57,340 nt of DNA, taken from the NCBI GenBank assembly GCA_025934025.1, contig JAICYU010000002.1, positions 1 through 57,340 on the forward strand. Reading direction: 5' to 3'. Origin of the DNA: Terriglobales bacterium (GTDB lineage Bacteria; Acidobacteriota; Terriglobia; Terriglobales; Acidobacteriaceae). Positions within the stretch are counted from its first letter, which is position 1, and the number at the start of each line of letters is the position of its first letter. The translations under genes were made by a program, and so were the position numbers. Of the stretch, positions 48,444 through 57,340 are shown piece after piece. Below the pieces are notes generated by a model. The model ran no database searches and had not been told where the DNA came from. It worked only from the letters and a program-made list of their open reading frames with translations.

Positions 48444-48907
48444 CTGACCTGAAGGCACTCGCTTATGAACTTCTGGCGGAGGCGCAACAATCGTTGAAGA
48501 ACGAAGGCCACCTCAATCCCACGGCGGTCGTCATCACTCCCGGAGAGAACCTCATCTTTGATATGGAGTTTGAGAATGATGAAGAGCGCGATGAGCTTTA
48601 CGCGGAAATGATGGATCTCGCGCGCTCCCAAAATGCCTCTGCAATCGTTACCGTGAATGATGTTTATCTGGACGAGACCAACTCGCCTGTTCATCTCGAA
48701 GGCGAAGAATGGAGAACGCTGGCGCAATCGCCGGCCGAGGCCATTGTCGTCACGGCTTCAGGAAGTGGTTTTGAAACCTGGAGCTTGAGTTCCGCATACT
48801 TGCGCAAAGACGGGCAGTTCGTCTTCCAGCCCAGCCGCGAAGCGTTGGATCCTGGCGGTGAAGTCCCATTGCTGGGGGACTGGACCGGCAAGACCGGAGC
48901 CGCATAG
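48440..48907 (+). CDS. Protein of unknown function coupled to lysA
   Basis: A 155-residue acidic cytoplasmic protein. It begins MTDLKALAYELLAEAQQSLKNEGHLNPTAVVITPGENLIFDMEFENDEERDELYAEMMDLARSQNASAIVTVNDVYLD and later has EAIVVTASGSGFETWSLSSAYLR. The mixed alpha/beta pattern is regular, but I recognise no family. There is no signal or membrane segment. The start is the ATG at 48440 that overlaps the lysA stop; the TTG at 48434 is less likely. Its link to lysine synthesis is positional only. Confidence 0.78.
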   Translation: MTDLKALAYELLAEAQQSLKNEGHLNPTAVVITPGENLIFDMEFENDEERDELYAEMMDLARSQNASAIVTVNDVYLDETNSPVHLEGEEWRTLAQSPAEAIVVTASGSGFETWSLSSAYLRKDGQFVFQPSREALDPGGEVPLLGDWTGKTGAA

Positions 48908-49095
48908 ACGATTGGCATTCCTGATTCCACAGCACCTCCGACGCTAACAAAATCCTCCGCTCTTTTCAGCTCAAGATTTACAGATTTTCCCTGCTCTGAA
49001 CTCTCGTCTCAAAAGAATTCCGGAAACCTTTTCTGCTGGTCGCCGTATATAGGTTTGAGGCCCGGGGGGAAACTCGCCTTAAAAGGACAAGTTGA

Positions 49096-51633
49096 ATGCA
49101 ATTTCTGGAGCATGTTCGTTACGCGTTGCGGCAGTTCAGGAAAGCGCCGGGATTTACCGCGACCGCTATTTTAACGCTCGCCCTCGGGATCGGGGCTACC
49201 ACCGCGATTTTCACGCTGGTACACGCGGTGCTCCTGAAATCGTTGCCTGTGACGAAACCGGAAGAACTCGTCCGCATTGGCAATGAGGAAAATTGCTGCG
49301 TTAACGGTGGCTTACAGGACAACTGGACTCTGTTCTCTTATGAACAATACCGTCAGTTCAAAGAGAACACTCAGGGATTTCAGGATCTCGTGGCGGTCCA
49401 GTCAGGAGGCAGTCTGCTGGGCGTGCGGCGGGCCGGCAGCGACAAGCCCTCAGAGTCCTTTCGAGCGGAGTTCGTCTCTGGCAATTACTTTTCGGCCTTC
49501 GGAATTCCCGCTTACGCCGGACGCATGATTTCGCAGCAGGACGATCAGAAAGGCGCGCCTGCGGTTGCTGTGATGAGCTTTCGCACATGGCAGGAAAAGT
49601 TTGGGGGCGATAAATCCGTGGTCGGCGGCGGTTTCGTGATTAATGCCCAGCCGGTCACGGTAGTTGGCATCGCGCCGCCCGGATTTTTCGGCGACCGTAT
49701 CCGAAGCAATCCTCCTTCCTTCTGGTTCCCTTTAAATAACGAGCCGGTAGTCGAGCCTGCCAACGCAATCTTGCCGGACCCGTCGCTTGATTGGCTTGAC
49801 CTGTTCGGGCGCATCAAACCCGGAGCTGATACCAAAGCCATGGAAGCTCAGATGCAGGTGGAGCTGCGGCAATTTTTAATGAGCCCGCTCAGCAAGGTAG
49901 AAGACCGTGACCGTCCGCTGATCGCCAAGCAGACGCTGCATTTCTCGCCCGGTGAAGGAGGAGTGCAGCAGATGAGGGATGAATACCAGGATGGATTGCA
50001 CCTACTGATGTGGATCTCCGCATTTGTGCTGCTGATCGGCTGCGCTAACCTGGCGAATTTGATGCTGGTGCGCGCCACCACACGCAAGCAGCAGATCTCA
50101 CTACGAGCGGCGCTGGGCGCTCCTCGACGCACATTGGTGCGGCAGGCGCTGACCGAAAGCGTGGTCCTGGCTCTGATGGGCGGCGCTGCGGGAATCGCTC
50201 TTGCTTATGCCGGCACACGCACGATTCTGCGCCTGGCATTTCCCACCGAGTACGTCCCCATCCACGCGTCACCTTCGCTGACCGTCCTGGCATTTGCTTT
50301 TGCAGTCGCAGTTCTTACAGGAATCCTTTTTGGCATGGCGCCAGCGTGGATGACCGCCAATACCGATCCCGCGGAAGCGCTGCGCGGCGCCGGACGTTCC
50401 ACAGGAAAGAAGGGCGCATGGGGACAGAAAGCGCTGGTAGTTGTGCAGGCTGCTCTGTCGTTGGTGCTGCTGTGTGCCGCAGGCTTGCTTACGCGCAGCC
50501 TGAACAACATGCATCATCGCGACTTCGGCTTTGAAACTGCGAACCGCTATATCCTGCACATTGATCCTCAGATGGCCGGATACTCCGCAGACAAGCTGGA
50601 ACCGCTTTACCGGCAGTTGAAAGATAATCTGAGCGCAATTCCCGGCATGCAGCAGGTCAGCTTTTCCATCTACAGCCCAATGGAGGGGGACAACTGGGGA
50701 GAGGGTGTTTACATTGATGGCGAGCCACCGCCAGCGCCAGGAACACCCGACCACGGCGCTTCATGGGTCCGCGTGAGCCCCGGATATTTTGAGACCATCG
50801 GCACGAAGGTTGTCGAAGGCCGTGCCATCAATGAACAGGACACGCCCCAAACCCGCACTGTGGCGCTGGTCAATCGCTTTTTTGAGCAGAAGTATTTCAA
50901 AGACGGACACGCCATCGGAAAACATTTCAGCGACGATCTAAAGCATCCGGGCGCGTTCGAGATTGTCGGTGTAACCGAGGATACGAATTATTGGGGTGCA
51001 GCCAGCAAAATGCGGCCCATGTACTTTCTGGCGAAAGGACAGAGCGCGCACAATCCTGATCCGCGGTACCAGGAGTTTGAGGCGCGTTCCGATTACCTGA
51101 ACGCGATCGAGATGCGGACGCGAGGTGAAATCCCCGCCCTTGACGTGCAGGTGCGGCGTATTCTTTCGCAGATCAACCCCGATTTGGCGGTAATTGATTT
51201 TCGCAGCTTTGCGGATCAGGTAAACACGAACTTCACGCAGCAAGAGATGATTGCCAAGCTGACCTCGTTTTTCGGGATCCTGGCCCTCATCCTGGCTTCG
51301 ATCGGCCTCTATGGCGTCACCTCGTACTCGGTGGAGCGGCGGACCAGCGAGATTGGAATTCGGATGGCGCTGGGCGCTAACCGTCTCAACATGTTGGGAA
51401 TGGTGCTGCGCGGCGCTTTTCTCCAGGTCGGAATCGGGCTGGCGATCGGCATTCCGGTGACGATCCTCGGTGGTCGCGCCATGGCCAGCCAACTCTTCCG
51501 CGTGAAGCCTTACGATCCGGTAGTGCTGCTGATCACGATCGTGGCGCTCGCATTCGCGGCCCTTGCGGCGGCTGTGATCCCCGCGCGACGCGCCGCCAAT
51601 ACCGAACCGATGCTGGCTTTGCGGACTGAGTGA
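49096..51633 (+). CDS. ADOP-type duplicated permease (FtsX/MacB-like)
   Basis: An 845-residue inner-membrane protein with the architecture of acidobacterial duplicated orphan permeases: helix (FTATAILTLALGIGATTAIFTLVHAVLLKSLPV), MacB-type periplasmic core, FtsX domain (LLMWISAFVLLIGCANLANLMLVRATTRKQQISLRAALGAPRRTLVRQALTESVVLALMGGAAGI), then a second periplasmic core and a second FtsX domain (LASIGLYGVTSYSVERRTSEIGIRMALGANRLNMLGMVLRGAF). No ATPase gene is adjacent, as usual for these 'orphans'. It may export or sense lipids or peptides, but its substrate is unknown. The start ATG follows AAAAGGACAAG. Confidence 0.94.
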   Translation: MQFLEHVRYALRQFRKAPGFTATAILTLALGIGATTAIFTLVHAVLLKSLPVTKPEELVRIGNEENCCVNGGLQDNWTLFSYEQYRQFKENTQGFQDLVAVQSGGSLLGVRRAGSDKPSESFRAEFVSGNYFSAFGIPAYAGRMISQQDDQKGAPAVAVMSFRTWQEKFGGDKSVVGGGFVINAQPVTVVGIAPPGFFGDRIRSNPPSFWFPLNNEPVVEPANAILPDPSLDWLDLFGRIKPGADTKAMEAQMQVELRQFLMSPLSKVEDRDRPLIAKQTLHFSPGEGGVQQMRDEYQDGLHLLMWISAFVLLIGCANLANLMLVRATTRKQQISLRAALGAPRRTLVRQALTESVVLALMGGAAGIALAYAGTRTILRLAFPTEYVPIHASPSLTVLAFAFAVAVLTGILFGMAPAWMTANTDPAEALRGAGRSTGKKGAWGQKALVVVQAALSLVLLCAAGLLTRSLNNMHHRDFGFETANRYILHIDPQMAGYSADKLEPLYRQLKDNLSAIPGMQQVSFSIYSPMEGDNWGEGVYIDGEPPPAPGTPDHGASWVRVSPGYFETIGTKVVEGRAINEQDTPQTRTVALVNRFFEQKYFKDGHAIGKHFSDDLKHPGAFEIVGVTEDTNYWGAASKMRPMYFLAKGQSAHNPDPRYQEFEARSDYLNAIEMRTRGEIPALDVQVRRILSQINPDLAVIDFRSFADQVNTNFTQQEMIAKLTSFFGILALILASIGLYGVTSYSVERRTSEIGIRMALGANRLNMLGMVLRGAFLQVGIGLAIGIPVTILGGRAMASQLFRVKPYDPVVLLITIVALAFAALAAAVIPARRAANTEPMLALRTE

Positions 51634-51761
51634 ATTACTGGATCTCGGCCCAACAGATCAATGTGGCTGGAACATTGCTGAACCGATCTCAAGGTGCCGT
51701 TTGCGGCGGCCCATCATTTACAATTTGCCATTCTCGACTCAGAAGTTCCCAGGAGCCATGA

Positions 51762-54077
51762 ATGACTCTGAAGCACGCCCTGCTTGCTGCACTGCTCGGT
51801 TCGATCACTCTCATCCCTCTATCTTCCCTTAGTAGCGCCGCGCCAGACGACGAGCCACTGTACGGGTACACCCAAGCCAGCTCGCGCGTTGAGAGAGATT
51901 GGGAAAACAAGCTGCGCGCTATTCCCGATCCCAAGCTCATGCGCGATACCATGCAGCGGCTGAGCGCGCGCCCGCACCATCTGGGCTCGCCGTATGACAA
52001 GCAGAACGCCGAGTGGATCCTCTCGCAATTCAAATCCTGGGGCCTGGACGCGCAGATTGAGACCTTTGACGTGCTCTTCCCTACGCCGAAGGAACGGGTC
52101 CTGGAACTGATTGCGCCGGCAAAGTACGTCGCTAAGTTGCAGGAGCCTCCAGTGCCGGGCGATCCCACATCCAATCAGACCGCGGAGCAACTGCCAACGT
52201 ACAACGCCTATTCGATTGATGGCGACGTGACGGGGCCGCTGGTCTACGTAAATTACGGGCTGCCCAAAGATTATGAAGAGCTGGATCGTCTAGGGGTCTC
52301 AGTAAAGGGTGCCATCGTGATTGCACGATACGGAAATTCCTGGCGCGGCATCAAGCCCAAGGTGGCAGCGGAGCACGGCGCGATTGGCTGCATCATTTAT
52401 TCCGATCCGCGGGACGACGGATACTTTGAAGACGACGTTTACCCTCAAGGTCCGATGCGCAATGAAAATGGAGTGCAGCGCGGCAGTGTGATGGACATGC
52501 CGACCTATCCCGGCGATCCGACCACTCCCGGAGTCGGAGCAAAAGGCAATGTAAAACGGCTAGCGCTCAAAGACATTCCAACACTGACCAAAATCCCAAC
52601 GCTTCCGATTTCATACGGCGATGCCAAGCCGCTGCTGGCTGCGCTCCAAGGCCGGATGGCGCCGGAGAGTTTTCGTGGCGCGCTGGCGCAACCCTATCAT
52701 GTCGGTCCTGGGCCCGCCAAAGTGCATTTAAAGGTCCAGTTCAACTGGGACATCAAGCCCGCGTATGACGTGACGTTCAGGATCCAGGGAGCCGAAGAGC
52801 CCGACCAATGGATTGTGCGCGGCAATCACCATGACGCGTGGGTAAACGGCGCGGAAGATCCCATCTCCGGCCAGATTGCGCTGCTGGAAGAGGCGCGCGC
52901 GCTGGGGCAGTTACTCAAGCAGGGCTGGAAGCCGAAGCGCACCATTATCTATTGCGCCTGGGACGGCGAAGAGCCCATGCTGCTCGGTTCCACCGAGTGG
53001 GCGGAGTTTCATGCAGACGAACTTCGCCGGCACGCGGCAATCTACATCAACACTGATGGCAACGGACGCGGCTATCTCTTCACCGAAGGTTCGCATTCAC
53101 TGGAGAAGTTCGTAAATGGCATTGCCCATGACATTACCGATCCAGAGAAGAATATCTCGGTATGGAAGCGGGCCCAGGCAGGGCGTCTGGTCCGCGGGGA
53201 TCCCGACGCAAGAAAAGAAGCGCGCACCCGCGCTGATCTGCGCATCGGAGCGCTTGGGTCCGGCAGTGATTACACCGCTTTTGTTGATCATCTGGGAATC
53301 GCTTCACTGAACGTCGCCTACGGTGGCGAAGACGATAACGGCATTTATCACTCGATCTACGACGATTTCTACTTCTTCACGCATTTCTCTGACATTGATT
53401 TCGTCTACGGCCGCGCGCTCGCCCAGACGATCGGCTCCATGGTGCTGCGCTTCGCCGATGCCGACGTATTACCGTACGACTTCAGCGACTTCGCGGACAC
53501 CATGCATAAATGCAGCGATGAGGTGAAGAAACTCCTCAAAGACCGCCAAGACGAAGCTCGTGATCGCGATCAGAACCTGGCCGATGGTGTATATGCGGCA
53601 ACCTCTGATCCGCGGCGTCCGACGGTGGCCCCGCCTAAGGAAGGGCAGCCGCCATTCATCAACTTTGCCCCGCTTGATAACGCCCTTGCCGCGCTCGATC
53701 GCAGCGCCGACCACTACAGCAAAGCTATCAAAGCATTCACCAAAGGAACGTCGCAGCCAGTCCGAACGGGCAGCACTGCTCCAGGAGCGTCGGCTCAATC
53801 TCTGCAGGCGCTGAATCAGGCGCTTATTGAAACCGAGCGCAAGCTATCCGATCCGCAAGGCCTTCCTCGCCGCCCCTGGTACCAGAACTTGATCTACGCG
53901 CCCGGCTTCTATACAGGTTACGGCGCCAAGACTCTTCCCGGCATCCGTGAAGGTATTGAGGAAAAGCGCTACGCAGAAGCAGAACATGAAGTCACGCGGG
54001 TGGCCAGGGCCTTGGAAGACTATGCAGGCGCCATTGATCAGGCCGCGGGAGAGTTGGAGCAGCTAAACAGGCAGTGA
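51762..54077 (+). CDS. M28-family peptidase, PSMA/NAALADase-like
   Basis: A 771-residue exported zinc peptidase. A signal peptide (LLAALLGSITLIPLSSLSSAA) precedes a protease-associated domain (VKGAIVIARYGNSWRGIKPKVAAEHGAIGCIIYSDPRDDGYFEDDVYPQGP). The M28 catalytic domain carries zinc and catalytic residues in VRGNHHDAWVNGAEDPISG, WDGEEPMLLGSTEWAEFH, NTDGNGRG and GIYHSIYDDF. A C-terminal TfR-like dimerisation domain (about 590-760) is helical. Human glutamate carboxypeptidase II has the same plan, so release of C-terminal acidic residues from peptides is plausible but not proved. It is probably periplasmic. CAGGAG precedes the ATG. Confidence 0.93.
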   Translation: MTLKHALLAALLGSITLIPLSSLSSAAPDDEPLYGYTQASSRVERDWENKLRAIPDPKLMRDTMQRLSARPHHLGSPYDKQNAEWILSQFKSWGLDAQIETFDVLFPTPKERVLELIAPAKYVAKLQEPPVPGDPTSNQTAEQLPTYNAYSIDGDVTGPLVYVNYGLPKDYEELDRLGVSVKGAIVIARYGNSWRGIKPKVAAEHGAIGCIIYSDPRDDGYFEDDVYPQGPMRNENGVQRGSVMDMPTYPGDPTTPGVGAKGNVKRLALKDIPTLTKIPTLPISYGDAKPLLAALQGRMAPESFRGALAQPYHVGPGPAKVHLKVQFNWDIKPAYDVTFRIQGAEEPDQWIVRGNHHDAWVNGAEDPISGQIALLEEARALGQLLKQGWKPKRTIIYCAWDGEEPMLLGSTEWAEFHADELRRHAAIYINTDGNGRGYLFTEGSHSLEKFVNGIAHDITDPEKNISVWKRAQAGRLVRGDPDARKEARTRADLRIGALGSGSDYTAFVDHLGIASLNVAYGGEDDNGIYHSIYDDFYFFTHFSDIDFVYGRALAQTIGSMVLRFADADVLPYDFSDFADTMHKCSDEVKKLLKDRQDEARDRDQNLADGVYAATSDPRRPTVAPPKEGQPPFINFAPLDNALAALDRSADHYSKAIKAFTKGTSQPVRTGSTAPGASAQSLQALNQALIETERKLSDPQGLPRRPWYQNLIYAPGFYTGYGAKTLPGIREGIEEKRYAEAEHEVTRVARALEDYAGAIDQAAGELEQLNRQ

Positions 54078-54143
54078 CGTGCCTGTCACGATCTGGATGG
54101 TCACTGTTGCGTTGAGCTGTTAGATGTCCTACACGACTGCCAA

Positions 54144-54585
54144 ATGAACATCGCGCATGAGCTAATTTTACTCCGGGGCGTTCTCGGGCTGATCAGCGTC
54201 TTCGCCGTGGTTATTGGATCTCGCTTCAACGCTCCAATCCTCTTGCTCTTTCTCGTTCTTGGCATGCTCGCAGGCGAGGACGGCCCAGGTCGTATCCAAT
54301 TTGCAAATTTCGGCGCCGCCTACCTGATCGGCAGCATCGCTTTGGCGGTCATTCTTTTCGCGGGTGGATTAAAGACAGAACGCGGCATGATCCGCGTTGC
54401 GCTCTGGCCATCTGTCATGCTTGCGACAGTTGGTGTGGCGCTCACGGCGGTACTTGTGGGCACGGCGGCAGTTTGGCTGTTTAGCCTACCCTGGACCGAA
54501 GCACTCCTCATCGGGGCGGTTCTGGCGCCTACCGATGCGGCTGCGGTGAACACACTGCTGGGATCCGCCCGCGTTGCTCGGGATC
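54144..54585 (+). pseudogene. Truncated NhaP-type cation/proton antiporter
   Basis: The first about 145 residues match the start of NhaP/CPA1 Na+(K+)/H+ antiporters: helices LLLFLVLGMLAGEDGPGRIQFANFGAAYLIGSIALAVILFAGGLKTERGMIRVALWPSVMLATVGVALTAVLVG and the signature EALLIGAVLAPTDAAAVNTLL. The frame continues to 54893, but homology stops near ARVARDRPA; what follows does not look like antiporter (it is antisense to a carboxymuconolactone decarboxylase fragment). A functional antiporter needs about 380 more residues. This is a broken gene joined to foreign sequence. Confidence 0.75.
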
Positions 54586-54707
54586 GCCCCGCCGTCACGA
54601 CCCACGATCTTGTCGATCCCCAGCCAGGCATTGAACTCCGTGGGAGCAAGTCTTCCCATCTCTTTGAGAAATCGCAGATCGCCTGCATCGTGATAATGCT
54701 CGCTCAT
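54579..54707 (-). pseudogene. N-terminal remnant of a carboxymuconolactone decarboxylase-like gene
   Basis: On the minus strand MSEHYHDAGDLRFLKEMGRLAPTEFNAWLGIDKIVGRDGGAIP (43 residues) resembles the N-terminus of AhpD/carboxymuconolactone decarboxylase-family proteins, and a strong AGGAGGAG site precedes its ATG at 54707. The expected continuation with the CxxC helix is missing, because the reading frame enters antiporter antisense sequence. It is evidently the 5' stub of a gene truncated at the same junction as the antiporter. This assignment rests on recalled family sequence. Confidence 0.6.
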
Positions 54708-54837
54708 CGTCTCCTCCTGATTGCGACAGCATACGCCTTCTGTGTTTTCCGGTTCGAAAACTCGAGCCAGGAGATCCGGATATATATATTGCGGCGGTTC
54801 AATATTGAAGGTTGCCTAACGCCACGCGACCCGCAAC

Positions 54838-56406
54838 TCATTGCGAGCGGTGCTCACGTGTTTCAGCTTGTGTGTTGGAATGACGCAGCTTGAAACCGCG
54901 ATAGAGCAGAGCGAGTCCGATCCAGCCAAAAACGACCATGGCCAAATAGGATGGGACGCGCGGGAAGAAATATAGCAGAACCGCGAGGCCGAGGAGCAGC
55001 AGCCCGGCAGCAAACAGGATTCGTCGTTCCACTGGTTGGAATACGCGGCGATTCGTAAATGCCGCACCGACGGCGTTACCGATGCGGATGGCGCCGGCGG
55101 CGGCGCGGCCCGCGCTGCCCCCGCCACTGGTCGCAACTGGAATCGGGTGCTGCGGTTCGCCGGGAGCGTGAACTTTCCTACGCGCATCCAGGACCACTTC
55201 GGTCGCATTGCTCAAATCCTGCAGATACTGTTGTTCCATTTGTCGCGCGAAACCTTCGTTTTCAACCATAGCATCCAGTTCACAGTTGCCGAGCCAACTC
55301 GCGATGTTCAAGTTGGTCGAGCCAACTCGCGCCCACCGGCCATCCGCAACGGCTGTCTTCGCGTGGATCATGGTGCCGTTCCATTCAAAGACGCGAACGC
55401 CGGCTTCGAGCAAGGGGCGATACCCCGCGCGCGAGAGCGGCCGCAGAAGAGGAATGTCAGTGGCATTCGGAACAAGCAATCGCACATCAACTCCGTCTCG
55501 CGCTGCTGCGCGCAAGGCCTGCACGTACGAAGTCGTTCCTGCGTAATAAGCGTCCGTCAACCAAACGCGGTGCTTTGCAATAGCAGCGACCAGTTGATCC
55601 AGGCGGAGCATGGCGGCAGTTGCAGGTACTGTAGCAACGATGCGCAGGCTCACGCCGCCGGGGGGCTCCGGCGCATCAGCGCCGATCAGTTCAGGATCAG
55701 GAATGGGATCGCCCATCATCGCCCATACCTGCTCAAACGCGCGTTCGATCTCGGCGACGGCTGGACCACGAACCTCGATGCCAGTGTCGCGCCAGGGTTC
55801 GATCTTCTTCTCTGGCACGCCAACCCACATGCGTCCAACGCACAGGCCTGTGACAAAGCCAACCTCGCTATCAACAGCCAGCATTTTGCGGTGATCGCGA
55901 GAGAGCCAGCCAAATGGAGACTCGAAGCGCGGCGGATTGTAGCAGCGCACTTCCACGCCGCCTGCGCGAAGCCGGTTCCAGAACCCGCGGGAACTCTTGC
56001 CTAGTCCTCCCATCCAGTCGTAGATGAGCCGAACGCGCACGCCTTCCTGTGCTTTCGCGATGAGCGCTTCCGCGAATTCCCGGCCGGCGCTGTCCTCGTG
56101 AATGATGTAACTCTCAAAGTGAATGTGCCGGCGTGCCGAAGCAATGGCTGCCAGCCAGGCGGGATAATTCTCAGCTGCATTGATCAATAGTCTTACGCTG
56201 TTGTTTTCAATCAGGGGAGCACCGGCGGCGCGCGAGAACGCCTGCTCGGCAAGCGCGCGGGCTGCTTCCGTGTGTTCGCGCTGTTCGGAATGGAGCACAG
56301 TATTCAAGATTTCTTTCAAGCGGCCCAGGCGAGCAGATAAACAGCAGCTCGCATGCGCAGTCGCAGAGTGTATTCTCTTACACACAGCCGTCGACAGTAA
56401 ATCCAC
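54838..56406 (-). CDS. Phospholipase D / cardiolipin synthase-like protein
   Basis: A 522-residue protein with two HKD motifs: [16 protein letters not shown] and [32 protein letters not shown]. These form one active site for phosphatidyl transfer or phosphodiester hydrolysis. The upstream region [41 protein letters not shown] is typical of cardiolipin synthases, but the two N-terminal helices of ClsA are missing. A long C-terminal stretch has two transmembrane helices ([21 protein letters not shown] and [22 protein letters not shown]). The start is uncertain; GTG at 56406 gives an unremarkable basic leader, and a later start is possible. Confidence 0.86.
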   Translation of the reverse strand: MDLLSTAVCKRIHSATAHASCCLSARLGRLKEILNTVLHSEQREHTEAARALAEQAFSRAAGAPLIENNSVRLLINAAENYPAWLAAIASARRHIHFESYIIHEDSAGREFAEALIAKAQEGVRVRLIYDWMGGLGKSSRGFWNRLRAGGVEVRCYNPPRFESPFGWLSRDHRKMLAVDSEVGFVTGLCVGRMWVGVPEKKIEPWRDTGIEVRGPAVAEIERAFEQVWAMMGDPIPDPELIGADAPEPPGGVSLRIVATVPATAAMLRLDQLVAAIAKHRVWLTDAYYAGTTSYVQALRAAARDGVDVRLLVPNATDIPLLRPLSRAGYRPLLEAGVRVFEWNGTMIHAKTAVADGRWARVGSTNLNIASWLGNCELDAMVENEGFARQMEQQYLQDLSNATEVVLDARRKVHAPGEPQHPIPVATSGGGSAGRAAAGAIRIGNAVGAAFTNRRVFQPVERRILFAAGLLLLGLAVLLYFFPRVPSYLAMVVFGWIGLALLYRGFKLRHSNTQAETREHRSQ

Positions 56407-56573
56407 GAGCCCTTGGGCAAGCCCGTTTCTCCGAGCTGCTCACTTGCCTTTCGCATCTCAGCCACAAGGTTCGCCCCCGTAATTCATCCCACTTTGGAAA
56501 ACCGGAGTTGAGGCAATGGTGGCTGCAACTCAGGGTTGGTTATTTTGATGTGGATTTGGCAATATGATGGCCG

Positions 56574-57260
56574 ATGACCACGCACGCATACACGCTCACG
56601 CTCACCCTTGATCTTGCCGGCACATTCGTTTTTGCGCTCAGCGGCGCAATCGCTGGAGTCAAGAACCGGCTCGATCTTTTCGGCGTGCTGGTGCTCTCGT
56701 TTGCTGCTGCAAATTCCGGCGGAATCACCCGCGACATTTTGATCGGCGCCACGCCGCCCGCGGCGATTGCCGACTGGCGATACATAGCCGTCACAATCCC
56801 TGCCGGCCTGATCACGTTCTACTGGTTTCACGTGGTCAACCGAATCAGCAACTCTGTGCTGGTGTTCGACGCCGCGGGACTGGCTCTTTTTGCCGTCTCT
56901 GGCGCTACCAAGGCCCTCGCATTCCACCTGAACCCTTTTGCGGCAGCGCTCCTCGGAATGCTGACGGGAATTGGAGGTGGCATCGCTCGGGATATCCTGC
57001 TGGCGGAAATACCCATTGTCTTGCGTTCCGAAATCTATGCTGTTGCCGCGCTGGCTGGCTCCACGACCGTCGTGATCGGGACCGTACTGCGTTTGCCTTC
57101 AAGTGCCGTAATCGCGACGGGTGGAGTCCTGTGTTTTGGCCTGCGTCTGCTGGCGATTTATCGAGGATGGCGCCTGCCAACCTCGGGCGAGATCGTGGCG
57201 CCGGGTAGGAGAATCGAGAAAACGGAGGGAAAACGCTTGGACAAAGACGCTTTAGAATGA
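56574..57260 (+). CDS. TRIC-family cation channel (YicG/UPF0126 type)
   Basis: A 228-residue integral membrane protein with six or seven helices from an internal duplication of a three-helix unit. The glycine-rich kinks GGITRDILIGATPP and GGGIARDILLAEIP mark the two halves, as in trimeric intracellular cation channels and bacterial homologues. The start is FVFALSGAIAGVKNRLDLFGVLVLSFAAANSGG. The C-terminus is polar and charged (ENTEGKRLDKDALE-like). Conductance of K+ or Na+ is expected by family, not shown here. It is divergent from the phospholipase D-like gene. Confidence 0.93.
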   Translation: MTTHAYTLTLTLDLAGTFVFALSGAIAGVKNRLDLFGVLVLSFAAANSGGITRDILIGATPPAAIADWRYIAVTIPAGLITFYWFHVVNRISNSVLVFDAAGLALFAVSGATKALAFHLNPFAAALLGMLTGIGGGIARDILLAEIPIVLRSEIYAVAALAGSTTVVIGTVLRLPSSAVIATGGVLCFGLRLLAIYRGWRLPTSGEIVAPGRRIEKTEGKRLDKDALE

Positions 57261-57295
57261 GTGCCCTCTGCTCCTATGCTGTGTGGCAGAAGAAA

Positions 57296-57340
57296 TGGTT
57301 GCGGGGGCTGGATTTGAACCAGCGACCTTTGGGTTATGAG
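57296..57340 (-). tRNA. tRNA-Met (CAT), 3' part
   Basis: Reading the minus strand from the window edge gives the anticodon loop CTCATAA, stem strand CCCAA, variable AGGTC, T-arm GCTGG-TTCAAAT-CCAGC, acceptor strand CCCCGCA, discriminator A and encoded CCA. The anticodon is CAT, so elongator Met is likely; a lysidine-modified Ile tRNA or an initiator cannot be excluded, because the 5' half lies outside the window. Confidence 0.9.

Noticed and set aside
54144-54893. Intact antiporter gene of 249 residues
   Set aside because: Antiporter similarity stops near residue 145 and the rest is antisense to another gene fragment, so it was called a pseudogene.

Overview
The window looks like a chromosomal segment of an Acidobacteriota genome, probably class Terriglobia. 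This is inferred from gene content, not from a database search. The indicators are four secreted proteins of the acidobacterial VWFA-related type, an 845-residue ADOP-type permease (acidobacterial duplicated orphan permease), many small secreted proteins of unknown function, TAAA-loop palindromes, and moderately high GC. There is no phage, plasmid, IS element or CRISPR array. Most of the window is housekeeping DNA carrying a few accessory genes.

Layout. 1-4150: 3' end of a long-chain acyl-CoA ligase, thiG, a small secreted protein, and a phosphohexomutase-ftsB pair. 4.2-10.6 kb: cutA, then a sulfur and one-carbon block (a MetB/CGL-like enzyme, a CysK/CBS-like enzyme, ahcY, metK) that could run the methyl cycle and transsulfuration, interrupted by mscL and a secreted protein. 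10.6-18.5 kb: a RodZ-like membrane HTH protein, a GAF-GGDEF diguanylate cyclase, two VWA proteins, an MglA-type GTPase, a secreted protein and an M48 protease. 18.5-24 kb: a porin with a one-domain phosphate-binding-like protein, a DinB-like protein and ppdK. 24.2-26.5 kb: a tandem VWA pair. 26.6-30.8 kb: an overlapping operon DUF1015-amidase-GerMN-murI-rph, partly matching the gerM/racE/rph neighbourhood of Bacillus. 31.3-32.9 kb: a LacD-like aldolase followed by a thioredoxin-like gene that contains an in-frame UGA. 33-41.4 kb: guaA, leuS, endonuclease IV, DAHP synthase, a beta-propeller lipoprotein and an SDR. 41.5-44.7 kb: a LytTR response regulator, a secreted protein, and a YCII/ECF42-type sigma factor pair. 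44.7-48.9 kb: polyprenyl synthase, yajQ, a ferredoxin reductase-like protein, lysA and an unknown gene. 49.1-57.3 kb: the ADOP permease, an M28 (PSMA-like) peptidase, a scar holding two broken genes, a phospholipase D/cardiolipin synthase, a TRIC channel and the 3' part of tRNA-Met(CAT).

The most notable feature is at 32334-32900. An apparently broken thioredoxin-fold gene reads through one TGA into a UxxC motif (Sec-Gly-Ala-Cys). Directly after the TGA is a hairpin with the spacing and loop expected of a bacterial SECIS element, plus a bulged U. I read it as a selenoprotein that standard gene callers would split or truncate. No selenocysteine machinery is visible in the window, so this needs testing against the rest of the genome.

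TTG or GTG starts are common here (metK, mglA, murI, guaA, the propeller lipoprotein, the prenyl synthase), and several starts were moved from the ORF track to positions with better ribosome binding sites.
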